This document shows, piece after piece, positions 1-10,305 of a stretch of 64,000 nucleotides of DNA. The notes under the pieces are model-generated. The model saw only the letters and a program-made list of their open reading frames with translations, was not told the DNA's origin and did not search any database. Made by a program: the position numbers and the translations under genes. The DNA is from Sphaerolaimus hirsutus (Eukaryota > Nematoda > Chromadorea > Monhysterida > Sphaerolaimidae): contig OZ038450.1 of the NCBI GenBank assembly GCA_964036195.1, positions 3,474,701 to 3,538,700 of the forward strand, read 5' to 3'. The stretch's first letter is position 1; each line of letters starts with the position of its first letter.

Positions 1-2
1 AG

Positions 3-2549
3 GTTTTGTCGCGTTTGATAAGTAGCAGTTTTAAAATACACCCAAAAAAGTGTTTTTTCGCGCGCACAACCGCTGTTAAATTCCTGGGTTATATGGTAGG
101 GCGTGAAGGGATTTGTATACCGGATGATAAGCAAAAATATTTGAGTGATTGGCCGCTACCTGTGTGTGTGCGTGAAGTCAAAGCGTTTTTAGGTGCCGTT
201 GGATTTTTCCGGAGGTTAATTCATAAATGTGCTGAATATGCCGCTCCCTTGTCTAATTTAACTCGAACAAAAACTGAATTAGGAACTGAAAAGTATAGCA
301 GAAGTACTCCCGTAGATTTAAATGTGAACCCTGCAGCTTTGGAAGCTTTTAATAAGTTAAAATTGATGGTGGCTGAGAGTCCCTGTATACAGTATCCTGA
401 TCCCAGTAAACCGTTTATAATTATTACTGATGCTTCTAAAGTTGCACTAGCTGGCATTTTAGTACAGCGCGCTGAACCTGCCGCCGCTCTGCATGCGTGT
501 TCATTTTATAGCCGAAAACTTTCTGAAACGCAATCCCGATGGCCTGCAATTACGCAAGAAGCATGTGCTATTTTTGAGAGCATACGCAATTGGCATTGTT
601 ATTTAGCGGGCCGGCCGTTTGAAGTGTGGACTGATGCGAAAAGTATTTCATGGGTAAAAAATCCCAATTTGGAAACCCATCCCCATACGGGTTTGCACCG
701 ATTTGCGCTAGCCATTCAATCATATCAGGTTACTTTTAAGCATTTGCGCGGGAAAAGTAATGAATTGGCAGACGCTTTGTCGCGCCGGCGTGATGCACCT
801 GTTGAATTTGATGAGCGCGTTAATTTGGACGAAGCTTTTGAAGAATATGCGTTTGATATACCTGCTGATGAATTGGCAAGAATTTTGACTGAGGAAATGG
901 CGTTGTTAACGTCTGAGGAACATTTAGCTAGTCAAGCAGTAGCTAAGGCCATGGCGCGATTGGCTGCCGCTCAAAATTGGCTGAAACATGCGAAAATGAA
1001 GTCTTTGGAACCGTCAGTTACGGTAGCTGCTGAACCGCCAGTGGCAAGTGTTGCTACTGTGCGGGCGCCACATCCAATGACTATGCGTGTGCGAAGTAAA
1101 CCGAAGGCGGAGTCCAATTCTGAAAGTACTTTGAAATTGCCGCCAAAAAGTGAAGATGTGCCTAAATTAATGGCTGGTGGCCGCCGTTCCGTTCAAGTAA
1201 GTAAGAAACCGGAAAAACTCGATGCTTTACCTCCTCCCATCACTCCAATTGAAGAATTGTCGCGTTTGCAAAAAGAAGAACCGTATATAATTACAATTCG
1301 ACGCATGTGCGAGGAATCTATTCTGCGTAGGGCCCCACCGTTTTTCATTGATCAATTTGATGTGGTTAGACGTGATGCGGATCCGTCAATATTAGTGGGT
1401 GAAAGGAAATACGACCCTGCGTGCATTCCCCAGTCATTAGTTGTCACTGTGTTAGAATTGGCGCATAACCACCCCACTGCTGGACATTTAGGTGTGATGA
1501 AAACATTTGAAAGATTGCGCGAATTTGCTTGGTTTACAAATATGCGTCCAGAATGTGCTAGATGGGTTTCTACTTGCCCTTCGTGCAACGCGAAGAAAGG
1601 ATTGCGTCGCTCGATGAAAACTCAAATTCAGAGCCGGAAAATTGCTAAGTATCCTGGTGATTTTATTGCGATTGATGCAGTAGGGCCATTGCCAATTACC
1701 GAAAAACGAAATGTGCATGTATTGGTATTTGTGGATCAATGCACGCGTTTTGGTTTAGCAGTGCCCGTTCCCAATTTGAAACAAGATACTGTAGCTATTG
1801 CATTCTTGCAACATGTGTTACCGATTTTTGGCGCGCCCGCTGTAATCTTATCCGACAATGCACCGAGTTTCATTGGCGGCATTTTTGCGGAGTTGCTGCG
1901 TTATCTAAACACAGTGCAGCACAAGTGTTTCAATTATACGCCAAAAGGAAATGGTTTGGTTGAGCGCAGGAATGGCGTCTTAATGGAAATAATTTCGCAT
2001 TATGTGAATGGCTCGCATTCGGATTGGGACAAACACTTAGGCGCCGCCGTCTATGCGTATAATACGTCTAAGCACCCCTCCATGAAAGTGACGCCATATG
2101 CGCTGCTATTTGGATCAAATTCTCCGTCACTTTGGGAGCGTATGATAGAGCCGACGGGAAGTGGCACCGATAAGACCGATAAGCCGATGGCGTACAGTCC
2201 CTTTGTGTCAAATTTAGACGCGTGACTTTCGGACGTCCGCACGGCCGCGCATTCGGCTTTACAACGCGCGCAAGAAAAAGAATGTTTTTATGCAAATCGC
2301 AGTGCGCGTCGCTTGAATTTGAAGCCCGGTCAATCAGTCCGTGTTTATTCGCCCCGAATTCTTCGAAAGTTAGGCCGCGTTAAGAAGTTCACGCATCATT
2401 ATATCGGCCCGTATGAATGCTTAGATTATGTGCATCCCATCGTGACCGTGTTTAATAGGTTGTCTAAGAAAACTTATACTGTTCATGCTGATCGCGTTAA
2501 ATTAACAAATGAACCAGTTAATCCCACCTATTCGCAGATTTTCGGTTAA
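3..2549 (+). pseudogene. pol: Retrotransposon pol (RT end, RNase H, integrase), one internal stop
   Basis: The frame is open from base 3, so the 5' end is cut by the window. It begins in the RT thumb/connection region (KFLGYMVGREG). It continues into RNase H with an acidic ITDAS start, an ITQEACAI segment, a WTDAKSI segment and a HLRGKSNELADALSR end. Integrase has the zinc-binding pattern (HNHPTAGH, then CPSC) and a catalytic core with D in IAIDAVG, D in LSDNAP and E in LVERRN; the last two are 35 residues apart, the classic D-35-E spacing. A TGA at 2223-2225 interrupts the frame in the integrase C-terminal region. The same frame resumes at once and stays open to TAA at 2547-2549, including the GPY/F motif (HHYIGPYE). 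Family assignment to Ty3/gypsy rests on domain order and GPY/F. Without readthrough, the product would lack the GPY/F module. Confidence 0.9.
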
Positions 2550-3083
2550 AAAACCCTGAGATTTTCCGCTCTTCAACCTAAAGTGCTTCAAGTCAATTAT
2601 TCCGTTCGAAAATTAAATTAAAATTCATTTTCATTTTTTATTTGGATTATTCGCGTTTAATTCTGGCCGTCAATTCGTGGTGAGTTCGGGGTTGCAATTT
2701 TTGTATTTTTGGTTGTGCGCGAGGTAATTTTGAAGTAAAAAGTTGTCTTTTATGTAAAAGGTAAAGCGCGAAAATTTTATAAGTGTTATTAGTTATTCGT
2801 TCCTAATTATCGTCGCAGTTTTAATTCACCAGTTATTCATACCATCGCATTTATTTCGTGCTAAATTCGTTCTTTAATTTTGTTCTCATTTTCGCCCATT
2901 TCGCAACAAAATAAAGATTATTTTTGGCGCAATACGTTTAACGTAGTGCGTTGAAAATAATTCGCAACTTTTCGATTAGGGTGTCGCTCAGACCTTCGTG
3001 CATTTCGGTGCCGACATTCTGGGTGGCGCATTTTAAGTAGCAATAAGTTGTGTTTTCCGGTGCTCTACTTTGAAGTGTGAAAG
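2550..3083 (+). other. Non-coding gap between pol and helicase frame
   Basis: This 534-nt AT-rich stretch has stops in all frames. An AATAAA-like signal near 2908 could end a pol transcript. The stretch could also hold a promoter or splice acceptor for the downstream frame, but no convincing TATA box or acceptor stands out. Confidence 0.5.
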
Positions 3084-4760
3084 ATGACTAGTTCGGGAGG
3101 CGTACCTATGAGTGGGTATGGAGCGAGTTCTAGTTCGTACCGTGGCGGGCGCATAGCCAAGGCGCCGCTCAAACCGTGGACTTCTCATGGAAAACAGGGC
3201 GGTGACACTATTCCGCCGCTGCCCTACAATCCCCCTCGAAACGCTCGATCGATTTGCCCTGAATTCGTCATCAACAAAAAGTTGTCGGGAATAGTGGATC
3301 GTGTCCACATCGGCCACGAACAGCGTCCTACCAGTTATCAATGCCACATTCGTTTCGACGGCGATGCGCAGGCGCTTTTGGAAAGTTATCCGGAGTGGTC
3401 GGAAGCAGAAAAGGCTTATCCATTTTTCACCTATTCGGTCAACAAGGCGGAGCGCGCTCGTGAGCGGTCGGTGCAGAAAATTTTGAAGGAATATCGCGAG
3501 GCTAACGAAGCTTACGACATGTTTTTGCCGCTTGTCCGCCACGGCATGCATTTTGTCGTGACTGGTATCAGTAGGGTTAGCGCCGATCCAAAGTATTGGG
3601 AATTGCGAGGCGTCACTATTATGAAAAATGACGCTCAAATGCCATTGTTTTTGGGCCGCCCGGTTGTCATTGTTTCGCAAGGACAAGTTGACCTCTCCAT
3701 CGATGAACCGGCGTCGGAAAATTCACAGAGAAGACAGGAAAATCGCGAAGGGTATCATGCTTATCCGGCCAAGTGGAGGTATTTGCGTTTGAGAGCGGCG
3801 TTCACCCCTTCGCGGTATATTAGTGCACCCCCCTTCAAAGGCGCCGACGAGCGGGATCCGGGCCCTGAAAAATTGATTTTTGCGCACAGCGAAAATGTCA
3901 TGGAAAGTGACGTACACCCGCACGCCGGACAATTAGGAGTGGCGCATGTAGAGTATCATGCTTTTGACGACGCCGGCAAAGTCAACAACTTTTATTGGGG
4001 TCATGCGTATGGCGTGCGTATTTTTTCGGCGCGGGAAATTGAGTCTGGTATGGAGTGGAAGGGTGAAATGAACAGAAATCACCTTACCTCTCAGCTGCAG
4101 CTCCGTTCCATTTTCTTGGCCGCTGCTAACCTGTGTCACGAAGCGCATTTGCGATACACTGCGACTAGGGCAAAAGCGGTGCGTGCGCAGGTGACTTGGC
4201 AAAATGGCCCGCGGGGATTAATCGCGATAATTAGGTGGGAGCGCGTGCATTTAAATCCAGCCGCTGCGATGCGCAACACGGCCGAGTGGCACAGGAATAA
4301 GGCGCAGGGCTACATGTTGAATTTTACATCGCCTATGTCGTCGCTACAAATCGTCGAAGCTGATCCCCGGGGGGAAGAGCGTGCTCTGACTGGCCGCCCG
4401 CAAATAAGTTTACGTACGGTCAGCGCTGACATCACTGCTGAGGCGGTGCAGTTGGTCGCCAAGCCGGATGTGTTGGTGCTGCAGGCGCTGTCGCCGCATT
4501 TGATGCCCAATTGCGATTACATGGTGCGCGGTTCCGCTTTGTCGCCTAGCTATAATGGCCGCATGGAAATTTTGGAACGTTTGTGCATAATGGGGCCTAG
4601 TGGTTACCGGCCAACCGAGAGTGACACCGGAATGCTCGCTGTGGAAGATCAGGTCAAAATGGCGGTGGTGATGCACAAACAGTTGACCCAGGTTGAGACT
4701 GATTGGCAGCGAACGCTCGACAAAATTGAGTCTGACGGGTTGTATGCTGAGGTGCGCTGA

Positions 4761-6950
4761 GGCACATGCGAAGATTTATTGCAAGCTCACCAGGGTGATT
4801 TTCGGCCGCAGGAGGGGCAGGGGCGTGTGATTGCAGCAGTTATCAAGTCTGTGCGAAAAACTGCGCCGCTGTTGTTGATGTGTGATTCACCGTTCGGTTC
4901 CAGTAAAACGACTGTGCAAAGTCAGTGTGCATACGCTGTTGCGTTTAAGTTTACTGAGAAAAATGACCCGCCGAACCCGCTGAAGAGGGAATTGCCCTCA
5001 GATGCAAACAAAAATGCGCTTTACCACTCTACAATGATTACTTGCAGTGTGAATTTGGCCGCTGATGAGTCTGCTAGACGATCGTTGCAAAGTTTGGCGG
5101 ACATCGGTCTGCCTACTTTGGAGAGGGTCGTGGAAGTTTTGCTGCGCAGTAGGGAGACGTGGACTGCGATGGATAACAAACCGAATTTCGAAACACCTGG
5201 CTATGCTTGTTTTTGTCAGGTGCGCGCTGCTTTCGCGATTCGCGTGCTGAGTCCGTTGTTGGAAGTTGACGATCACTACGTCGATATGACGCTCCAGCAA
5301 TTGCCGCTGTTGAATTTGATCGCGCAAAATATGCCCGTGCATGTGATTCGATTGAATGACCACTGGCTAACTGCTTATGAACGCTTTACCGCTCAACGCC
5401 ATATTTGTGACACTTTGAATGAGATCATCGCGAACAATCAGCATCCCGCCGACATTTTTGAAGCCATTCGGTCGCAGTTGCCTTTGGTTCGGTTGTCCAT
5501 CGACGAAGACAACGAGGATGATTTGGTGCCACTGGACGATGGTCAAGAGGAAGGCGTGCAGGCGTGGGGGGCCGCGGCTGGCTTTGTCGATGACAACCAG
5601 GCGTGGGGCAAAATTTACAAGCGCGAAATGCGACGCCTCGTTAGGGTGGCTACTAGGTTGCATAAGGTGGTGTTGAATGTTTTGCAGCCCGGTCAAGTTC
5701 ATGTGACTTTGGATTCATCGCGCGACAAGCGACTGCAAGTTTTGAAATATGCCGCGGTGTTTGTGGACGAGGCGTCTCTGGCGGATGAAACTGCCATTTT
5801 TGGCGCTGTTTCAAACGCTCGACTCCACCACAATGGCTTGGTGCTTTTGTTTGGCGATAGCAAGCAGTTGACCCGAATGGTCAGGCCGCATTCATGGATC
5901 GCTCCGATCCTGAAACCTGATCCATCGCTGATCAACAGGTTGGTGGAAGGTGTGCTGTGTCCAATTCTGAAGCTTGAGACTGTTTTCCGCGGCCACGACG
6001 CGCTGATTCAAGCGAATTCTGTCGCTGCGTACGATGGCCAATTGCGCGCGTTCTACGAATACAGTCAGTGGCGAGATACTTTGCCGCTCATGGCTTGCGG
6101 TGCCGATCAGGTGCCTTTGTCTTCTGTGATCGTGCACATGGGTTTCGAAATGAGCGAGGGCGTGTCTGTTAAGAATTTGACGGAAGTGGACATTGTGGTG
6201 CGCGTTGTACCGCAATTTGTCATTTTGGCGCTGAACAGCGAGGGCGAGAATGTCGTTCCGTGGAGTAATTTAGAAAGCGCCGATTCACTGCTGGTTGTGT
6301 GTTTCTATTCGGCGCAGGAGAGAAAAGTGATTGACGAATTGGTGCGACTGAATTGGGCGCAGTTGTTAGGGGGTGAGGGGTTCCCTGGTTATTTAGTGAC
6401 CCCAGCGTTTTGGCGGAAAAAAGTCATCACTGCTGATCGAGCGCAAGCTCGTGAAGCGCACGTGGTGATTGTGTCATGTGTGAGGGGTAGTGTGCCGCGA
6501 GTGGACGCTACTGGACATCCGTCGCAGCGCGAGCGCGATGTGATGGACAGAATTGGCTTTTTGGCGATGCCGGAGCGGTGCAACGTGGCCACGTCTCGAG
6601 CCAAAACGGCCAGGGTCGTGATCATGAACGCCGCAACCGTGCTGCATTCTGAGTTTTTCTGGCGTTTTGTGGCGGTGGAATTAGGAAAGGGACGCGTTTT
6701 TGCGTACCATGAGCGGCGTTTGTGGGAGTGTGACCCGTTGGCTAGGTTTTTGTTGCACTGGAGAAGTGCCCCGGTCGATCTGCAAGAACCCGCTCCGCCA
6801 GTGCAAGAAGAAGAAAATGAGGTTCCCCCGCCGGGAGAAGTCCAGGAGGTGGACGTGAACGAACAGCGAGCGTCCCCTCAGCCAGATGCTAACGTCGCCG
6901 CTCCCGATTCCCCAGACGTGCAAATGTTGCCGCCAGAAGAGCAGGAGTAG
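4761..6950 (+). CDS. SF1 (UPF1-like) helicase segment
   Basis: This is the middle third of the frame described at 3084-7622, listed separately because it carries the recognisable domain. It is open from just after the TGA at 4758. No ATG lies near its start, so it is unlikely to be translated alone; the nearest start-like codon is TTG at 4779. About 730 codons include all core SF1 motifs, with a split RecA fold: Walker A near residue 40, DEAS near 330, GDSKQL near 365 and ERCNVATSRAK near 605. The C-terminus becomes proline- and glutamate-rich before the TAG. An ATP-dependent 5'-3' RNA or DNA translocase would be expected from the family. The glycine before the Walker A lysine is replaced by serine, so activity is uncertain. 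Confidence 0.7.
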   Translation, partial: GTCEDLLQAHQGDFRPQEGQGRVIAAVIKSVRKTAPLLLMCDSPFGSSKTTVQSQCAYAVAFKFTEKNDPPNPLKRELPSDANKNALYHSTMITCSVNLAADESARRSLQSLADIGLPTLERVVEVLLRSRETWTAMDNKPNFETPGYACFCQVRAAFAIRVLSPLLEVDDHYVDMTLQQLPLLNLIAQNMPVHVIRLNDHWLTAYERFTAQRHICDTLNEIIANNQHPADIFEAIRSQLPLVRLSIDEDNEDDLVPLDDGQEEGVQAWGAAAGFVDDNQAWGKIYKREMRRLVRVATRLHKVVLNVLQPGQVHVTLDSSRDKRLQVLKYAAVFVDEASLADETAIFGAVSNARLHHNGLVLLFGDSKQLTRMVRPHSWIAPILKPDPSLINRLVEGVLCPILKLETVFRGHDALIQANSVAAYDGQLRAFYEYSQWRDTLPLMACGADQVPLSSVIVHMGFEMSEGVSVKNLTEVDIVVRVVPQFVILALNSEGENVVPWSNLESADSLLVVCFYSAQERKVIDELVRLNWAQLLGGEGFPGYLVTPAFWRKKVITADRAQAREAHVVIVSCVRGSVPRVDATGHPSQRERDVMDRIGFLAMPERCNVATSRAKTARVVIMNAATVLHSEFFWRFVAVELGKGRVFAYHERRLWECDPLARFLLHWRSAPVDLQEPAPPVQEEENEVPPPGEVQEVDVNEQRASPQPDANVAAPDSPDVQMLPPEEQE

Positions 6951-7622
6951 GAGCCAGAGAAAGTGCAGCCGCGCGCGGAGAAAAAGGCGGGTTGTTCTCG
7001 GTCTCGGCGTCGATATCGCGGTCGCCGTCGCTCCCCCTCGTCGAGTTCTTCCTCTTCCTCTAGTTCTTCGTCGGGTTCGTCAAAATCGGGATCGAGTGAA
7101 ACCGATTCGGCTTCGGAGTCTGAACGCGCGCCGCCCGTGCCAGCACACCAACAGAAAACGCTCCCGGAGGAGGAGGTGATGGAGGTGGAACAGGAGCAGA
7201 GAGAACAAAGTGCCCAACAGTTGGAACCAGAGGAGTTGGAAGGCCAACGGCAAGAACCAGAGCCGGAAACTGAAGAGGTCAACAATGCAGTCATTGGAGA
7301 GAAATTGGATGAGTTAATTCAAATGGCGGGCGAATTGAACACCGAGCTGGACGCCGAGCGACAGCAACAGTCCATGAATCCAGACAGGCAGGTGCTCAGA
7401 GAAATGGACGCCATCCAGGAAGAGGCCAATGAAGTTGAGCCCATGCAAGAAGATGAACAGGAACAGGAGCAGCCTGAGGAAGTGGTCGCACAGCAGCTGC
7501 AGCAACCTGTTCAGGTTGTTGTAGTTGGCGCGTTGCCACCGCAAGAGGAACAGAGTCCGCCCCCGCCAGTGACTCCGACTTTGGCAGGTTTGGAGCCAGA
7601 GGAGGAGATGGAAGCGGAGTAA
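6951..7622 (+). CDS. Ser/Arg-rich then Glu/Gln-rich low-complexity segment
   Basis: This segment is open and in frame with the helicase after TAG 6948-6950. Its first 50 or so codons encode arginine-serine clusters and a long polyserine run. The rest is rich in Glu, Gln and Pro (repeated QEP, EQE and PEE). The composition matches the proline/glutamate-rich end of the helicase segment just before the stop, which suggests one continuous disordered tail split by a single nonsense codon. No domain is recognisable. Confidence 0.5.
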   Translation, partial: EPEKVQPRAEKKAGCSRSRRRYRGRRRSPSSSSSSSSSSSSGSSKSGSSETDSASESERAPPVPAHQQKTLPEEEVMEVEQEQREQSAQQLEPEELEGQRQEPEPETEEVNNAVIGEKLDELIQMAGELNTELDAERQQQSMNPDRQVLREMDAIQEEANEVEPMQEDEQEQEQPEEVVAQQLQQPVQVVVVGALPPQEEQSPPPPVTPTLAGLEPEEEMEAE

Positions 7623-9614
7623 TGGTAATTTAGGTGTACAGGAATTTTTTGTTTTGTTGTTTTTTTTGTTTTTTTGTCGTTTTTGTTGAGCGAACTTTTT
7701 ACCAGTAGAATTGGGTTTTTGATGAGAATTGAATTTTCATTGAGTTTTACCGGTTCAAAAGTTTTTTTTGTGCTCTCAACAAAGTGTGGAAAAGTGTGTA
7801 ATTTTTGTTGATAAATTTAAAGTTGGTTTAAATAGTTCTTAAAAAACGGAAATTTATTTCAATTCATTTTTAATAGTTTTGTTGTGTTTCGATTTTAGTT
7901 TCGATTTTAGCCGGGAAGTAAAATGTATGGCTGGTGGAGTTTGTGAGCCAAAGTGAGTGTCCAAAAATTGTAAAATTCAAAAAAAATTTAAACGTAAATG
8001 TATATGCAGTTCACCTAATGAATTTATGTAGAGGGTTGTTTACACTTCCGAGCTTACAATAATTTAAACATTTCAGTTCTACTTCGACGTTGGGTTTGGG
8101 CGATTCTTGGGCAATTCGGTGGGCGAACGTGGCGTTGACGTTTTTGGCTACGTCGCTGCGCTACGTTGGCTACGTTGGCAACGTGCATTTCCGTTTTTCC
8201 GGTGCCCCATTGTGTTATGTGTGTCCTTTTGGCCAAGGAAAGGATTGGAGGTATTGAGGATCTGACACAAAGTTGACGCTGTGATGTAAATAGTTGTTTT
8301 TCTTTGTTTAGAAATTTTTTTAGTTAATTAAGTAGTTTTTTTTAAAAAAAAGTGAGACAAGTGAGGTGGCAACAATGCTATTTGTGACAGATTGATTAAA
8401 AAAAGTATTTTTTCTAATTTTACCGGCAGTTTAGATTGCATAACAAAGTTTCACTTATTGTCTCTAAGTAAAAAAGGTGACACTGCGGTTACATGTCGTA
8501 GTGCGTGAATGGTCAGTGATGGCTGAGGACACGTAGGTGGATATTTGACTAACTTTCGCTGCATTTTTTGAAGTGAGGGCCGTGGCTATTGATCTAGTAT
8601 GTACTGTGCATTTCTGCATTTCCGAATTGAGAAACAAAAGTTAATTTACAAGCGATTTTACAAAAGTACACTGATTATAGAGGTGCGGTGATGATTGGTG
8701 TTGAAAATGAGAGGTAATTAAAAGAATCGGGTCTAACTCGACAGGCATGATCTCATGTCTAAATGCCTACTCCCTTGGCTTGTTGTGAGAACAGCCCAGT
8801 CCGCCGATCTCATCGAAACAAGCACCCATACAGTGACAAGTGTACTTATTTTTGAGTGAATTGTGCGCAGTTCGGTATTTTCGGGGTGTGGTTTTTGCAC
8901 AGTGCGTATGGGATCAAAAAGCCGTGGTTAATTAATTAACATTCTGGTAGCAGAATGAGTGGTGTAGCAGCGAGAGTGGTCATTTTCTAGAGATGAGTGT
9001 CTTCGGTGGTTAGTGGCTGTTGCGTTTCGGCATGTGGCAGTGGATTCACTCAGATATTTTGTTCAGTTTCTAACTTCTAAAAAAGTTATGCAATTTAAAC
9101 ATGCATTTGAGCTAAAAAGATTGAGATTTATCAACTTTCCAGTTGCCAATCATTTGCGTTCGTATTTTTATTAAGTGTTATACCGATTTCACATTCATTT
9201 TAACTTTAGGTTTGGTAGGAAATAGGTAAAACTCGGGTATGTTAATTTTTATTCGATTTCTACTTTTGCAACTTCGCTATTTTTTATCTACCTAATCCTG
9301 GATTGATTGTTTTTTTTGAGTATTTCCTTTTCCCTTAGAAAACTGATAACTTGACATTTGGATATTTAGGAATTTATGCAATTTTCGTGGTTGATCTTTA
9401 TTATACAAAGAGATGAAATAATAAGCCGCTTGTTTTTCCTGTTTTTTCCCCAAATATTTTGATAAGTGTAAAGGTGATCTGATTTGAGTGCGTATTTTAT
9501 CACTCTGGTGGAATTTCCGCTAAGCGTCTTTAAAACGGTACCGTAATTCATTTTTTCCTTGACAGTCAGTGTGAAAGTTAATTCCATTCGCCTTACCGGT
9601 ATCCTAATCTCATC

Positions 9615-9821
9615 ATGGATTATCCCACTTACGATATTTTTTCGTTGTGCATTAATAATACGTGTGCGTCTTATGCTTTGGATATCAACGTTATCTTCGT
9701 TTACTATACGCTCTTTTTGCTGATGGGATTATTGTTCGCGTGTTTATTTGTCTCGCTTATCGCTGTGTGTTTTCCCGTTCGTGGAGGTGGTTTTGGATTT
9801 TCGGTAGAGTTCGCTGAGTAA
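9615..9821 (+). CDS. Small LTR-embedded membrane ORF, 68 aa, hypothetical
   Basis: ATG-started ORF inside U3, in sense orientation. It encodes a protein with a Cys-containing N-terminal part (about 25 residues) and one or two strongly hydrophobic segments (FVYYTLFLLMGLL, FVSLIAVCF). It ends in a Gly/Phe-rich tail. The solo LTR on the other strand carries the same ORF at 16148-16354. I counted two base differences in 207, both synonymous. The frame stays open after the TAA for another hydrophobic stretch to 10019. A retroviral accessory-like product is only a guess; the ORF could also be chance in a young repeat. Confidence 0.35.
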   Translation: MDYPTYDIFSLCINNTCASYALDINVIFVYYTLFLLMGLLFACLFVSLIAVCFPVRGGGFGFSVEFAE

Positions 9822-10129
9822 TTTTTGAATCGCCCGCCATTTTTTCGCGCTAAAACAAGTTTTTACAGTATCTCTTGTGTTTTTCCTGTTCTTTTCATTC
9901 TTCTCGCATTCGTTCATTTTCTATTTTCGTACTCGTTCCCGTTCCCATCTGTTTTTGCGCGTGAATTTTTTGTGTTTTTGTGTACTTTGATCGACATATC
10001 CTGTAAACTGACGCCGTGAATAATTTTCGGTATGCCCATTTTCAAATTCCGTGTGTCCGTCAAATCGTTTGTAAGCATGCTTCTCGTGGTATGTGGAAGT
10101 GTTGTCTGGACTTGGCTTATGTTGTTGCG

Positions 10130-10136
10130 TATAAAA
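10130..10136 (+). promoter_or_regulatory. LTR TATA box
   Basis: TATAAAA in the context GCGTATAAAAGCG, conserved exactly in the solo LTR (reverse strand, near 15835-15841). It is the only good TATA box in the LTR and precedes the AATAAA by about 170 bases, as expected for a Pol II LTR promoter. Confidence 0.6.
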
Positions 10137-10299
10137 GCGTACCGTAACTTAGAGTAGGGGTCGATTCAGTCGAAATTGCTTCGGTTTTATTTTCTTGGAG
10201 TGTTTTCGAAGGTTTTGTGCCGCTGGTTAGAAACTCGTTCTCAGTGTGTTCCCTGTGTTCTATCTGAATGTGTGAATTCTGAGTCTAAAAATCGCCTAA

Positions 10300-10305
10300 A
10301 ATAAA
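10300..10305 (+). terminator. LTR polyadenylation signal
   Basis: AATAAA followed by a CTTC/CCTTGG-containing stretch, conserved in the inverted solo LTR. This would define the end of R. Confidence 0.55.

Larger units (their letters stand above)
3084..7622 (+). pseudogene. UPF1-like SF1 helicase frame in env position, two in-frame stops
   Basis: Three consecutive open stretches share one frame: 3084-4760 (558 codons, ATG start), then to 6950, then to 7622. They are separated only by TGA at 4758-4760 and TAG at 6948-6950. The first part is of unknown fold, starting with a Gly/Ser-rich tail. The middle part has SF1 helicase motifs in order: a degenerate Walker A (SPFGSSKTT), motif II with DEAS (FVDEASLADE), motif III (FGDSKQL), a motif IV-like CFYSAQERKVID, motif V-like AREAHVVIVSCVRG and motif VI (ERCNVATSRAK). 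This order and the DEAS box match UPF1/DNA2/NAM7-type helicases. The last part is Ser/Arg-rich, then Glu/Gln-rich. It lies between pol and the 3' LTR, so I treat it as retrotransposon cargo; a trapped host gene is the alternative. Function is unknown. It is either a 1.5-kilo-residue protein broken by two nonsense mutations or one made by readthrough. Confidence 0.75.

Noticed and set aside
2223-6950. Alternative genetic code with TGA or TAG as sense
   Set aside because: Complete host genes nearby (PGAP2, beta-catenin) end in normal TGA or TAG and have no internal stops, so the stops in the retroelement are local.
8054-9587. Antisense ORFs in the LTR
   Set aside because: Short, without domains, and carrying several replacement differences or indels between the two LTR copies.
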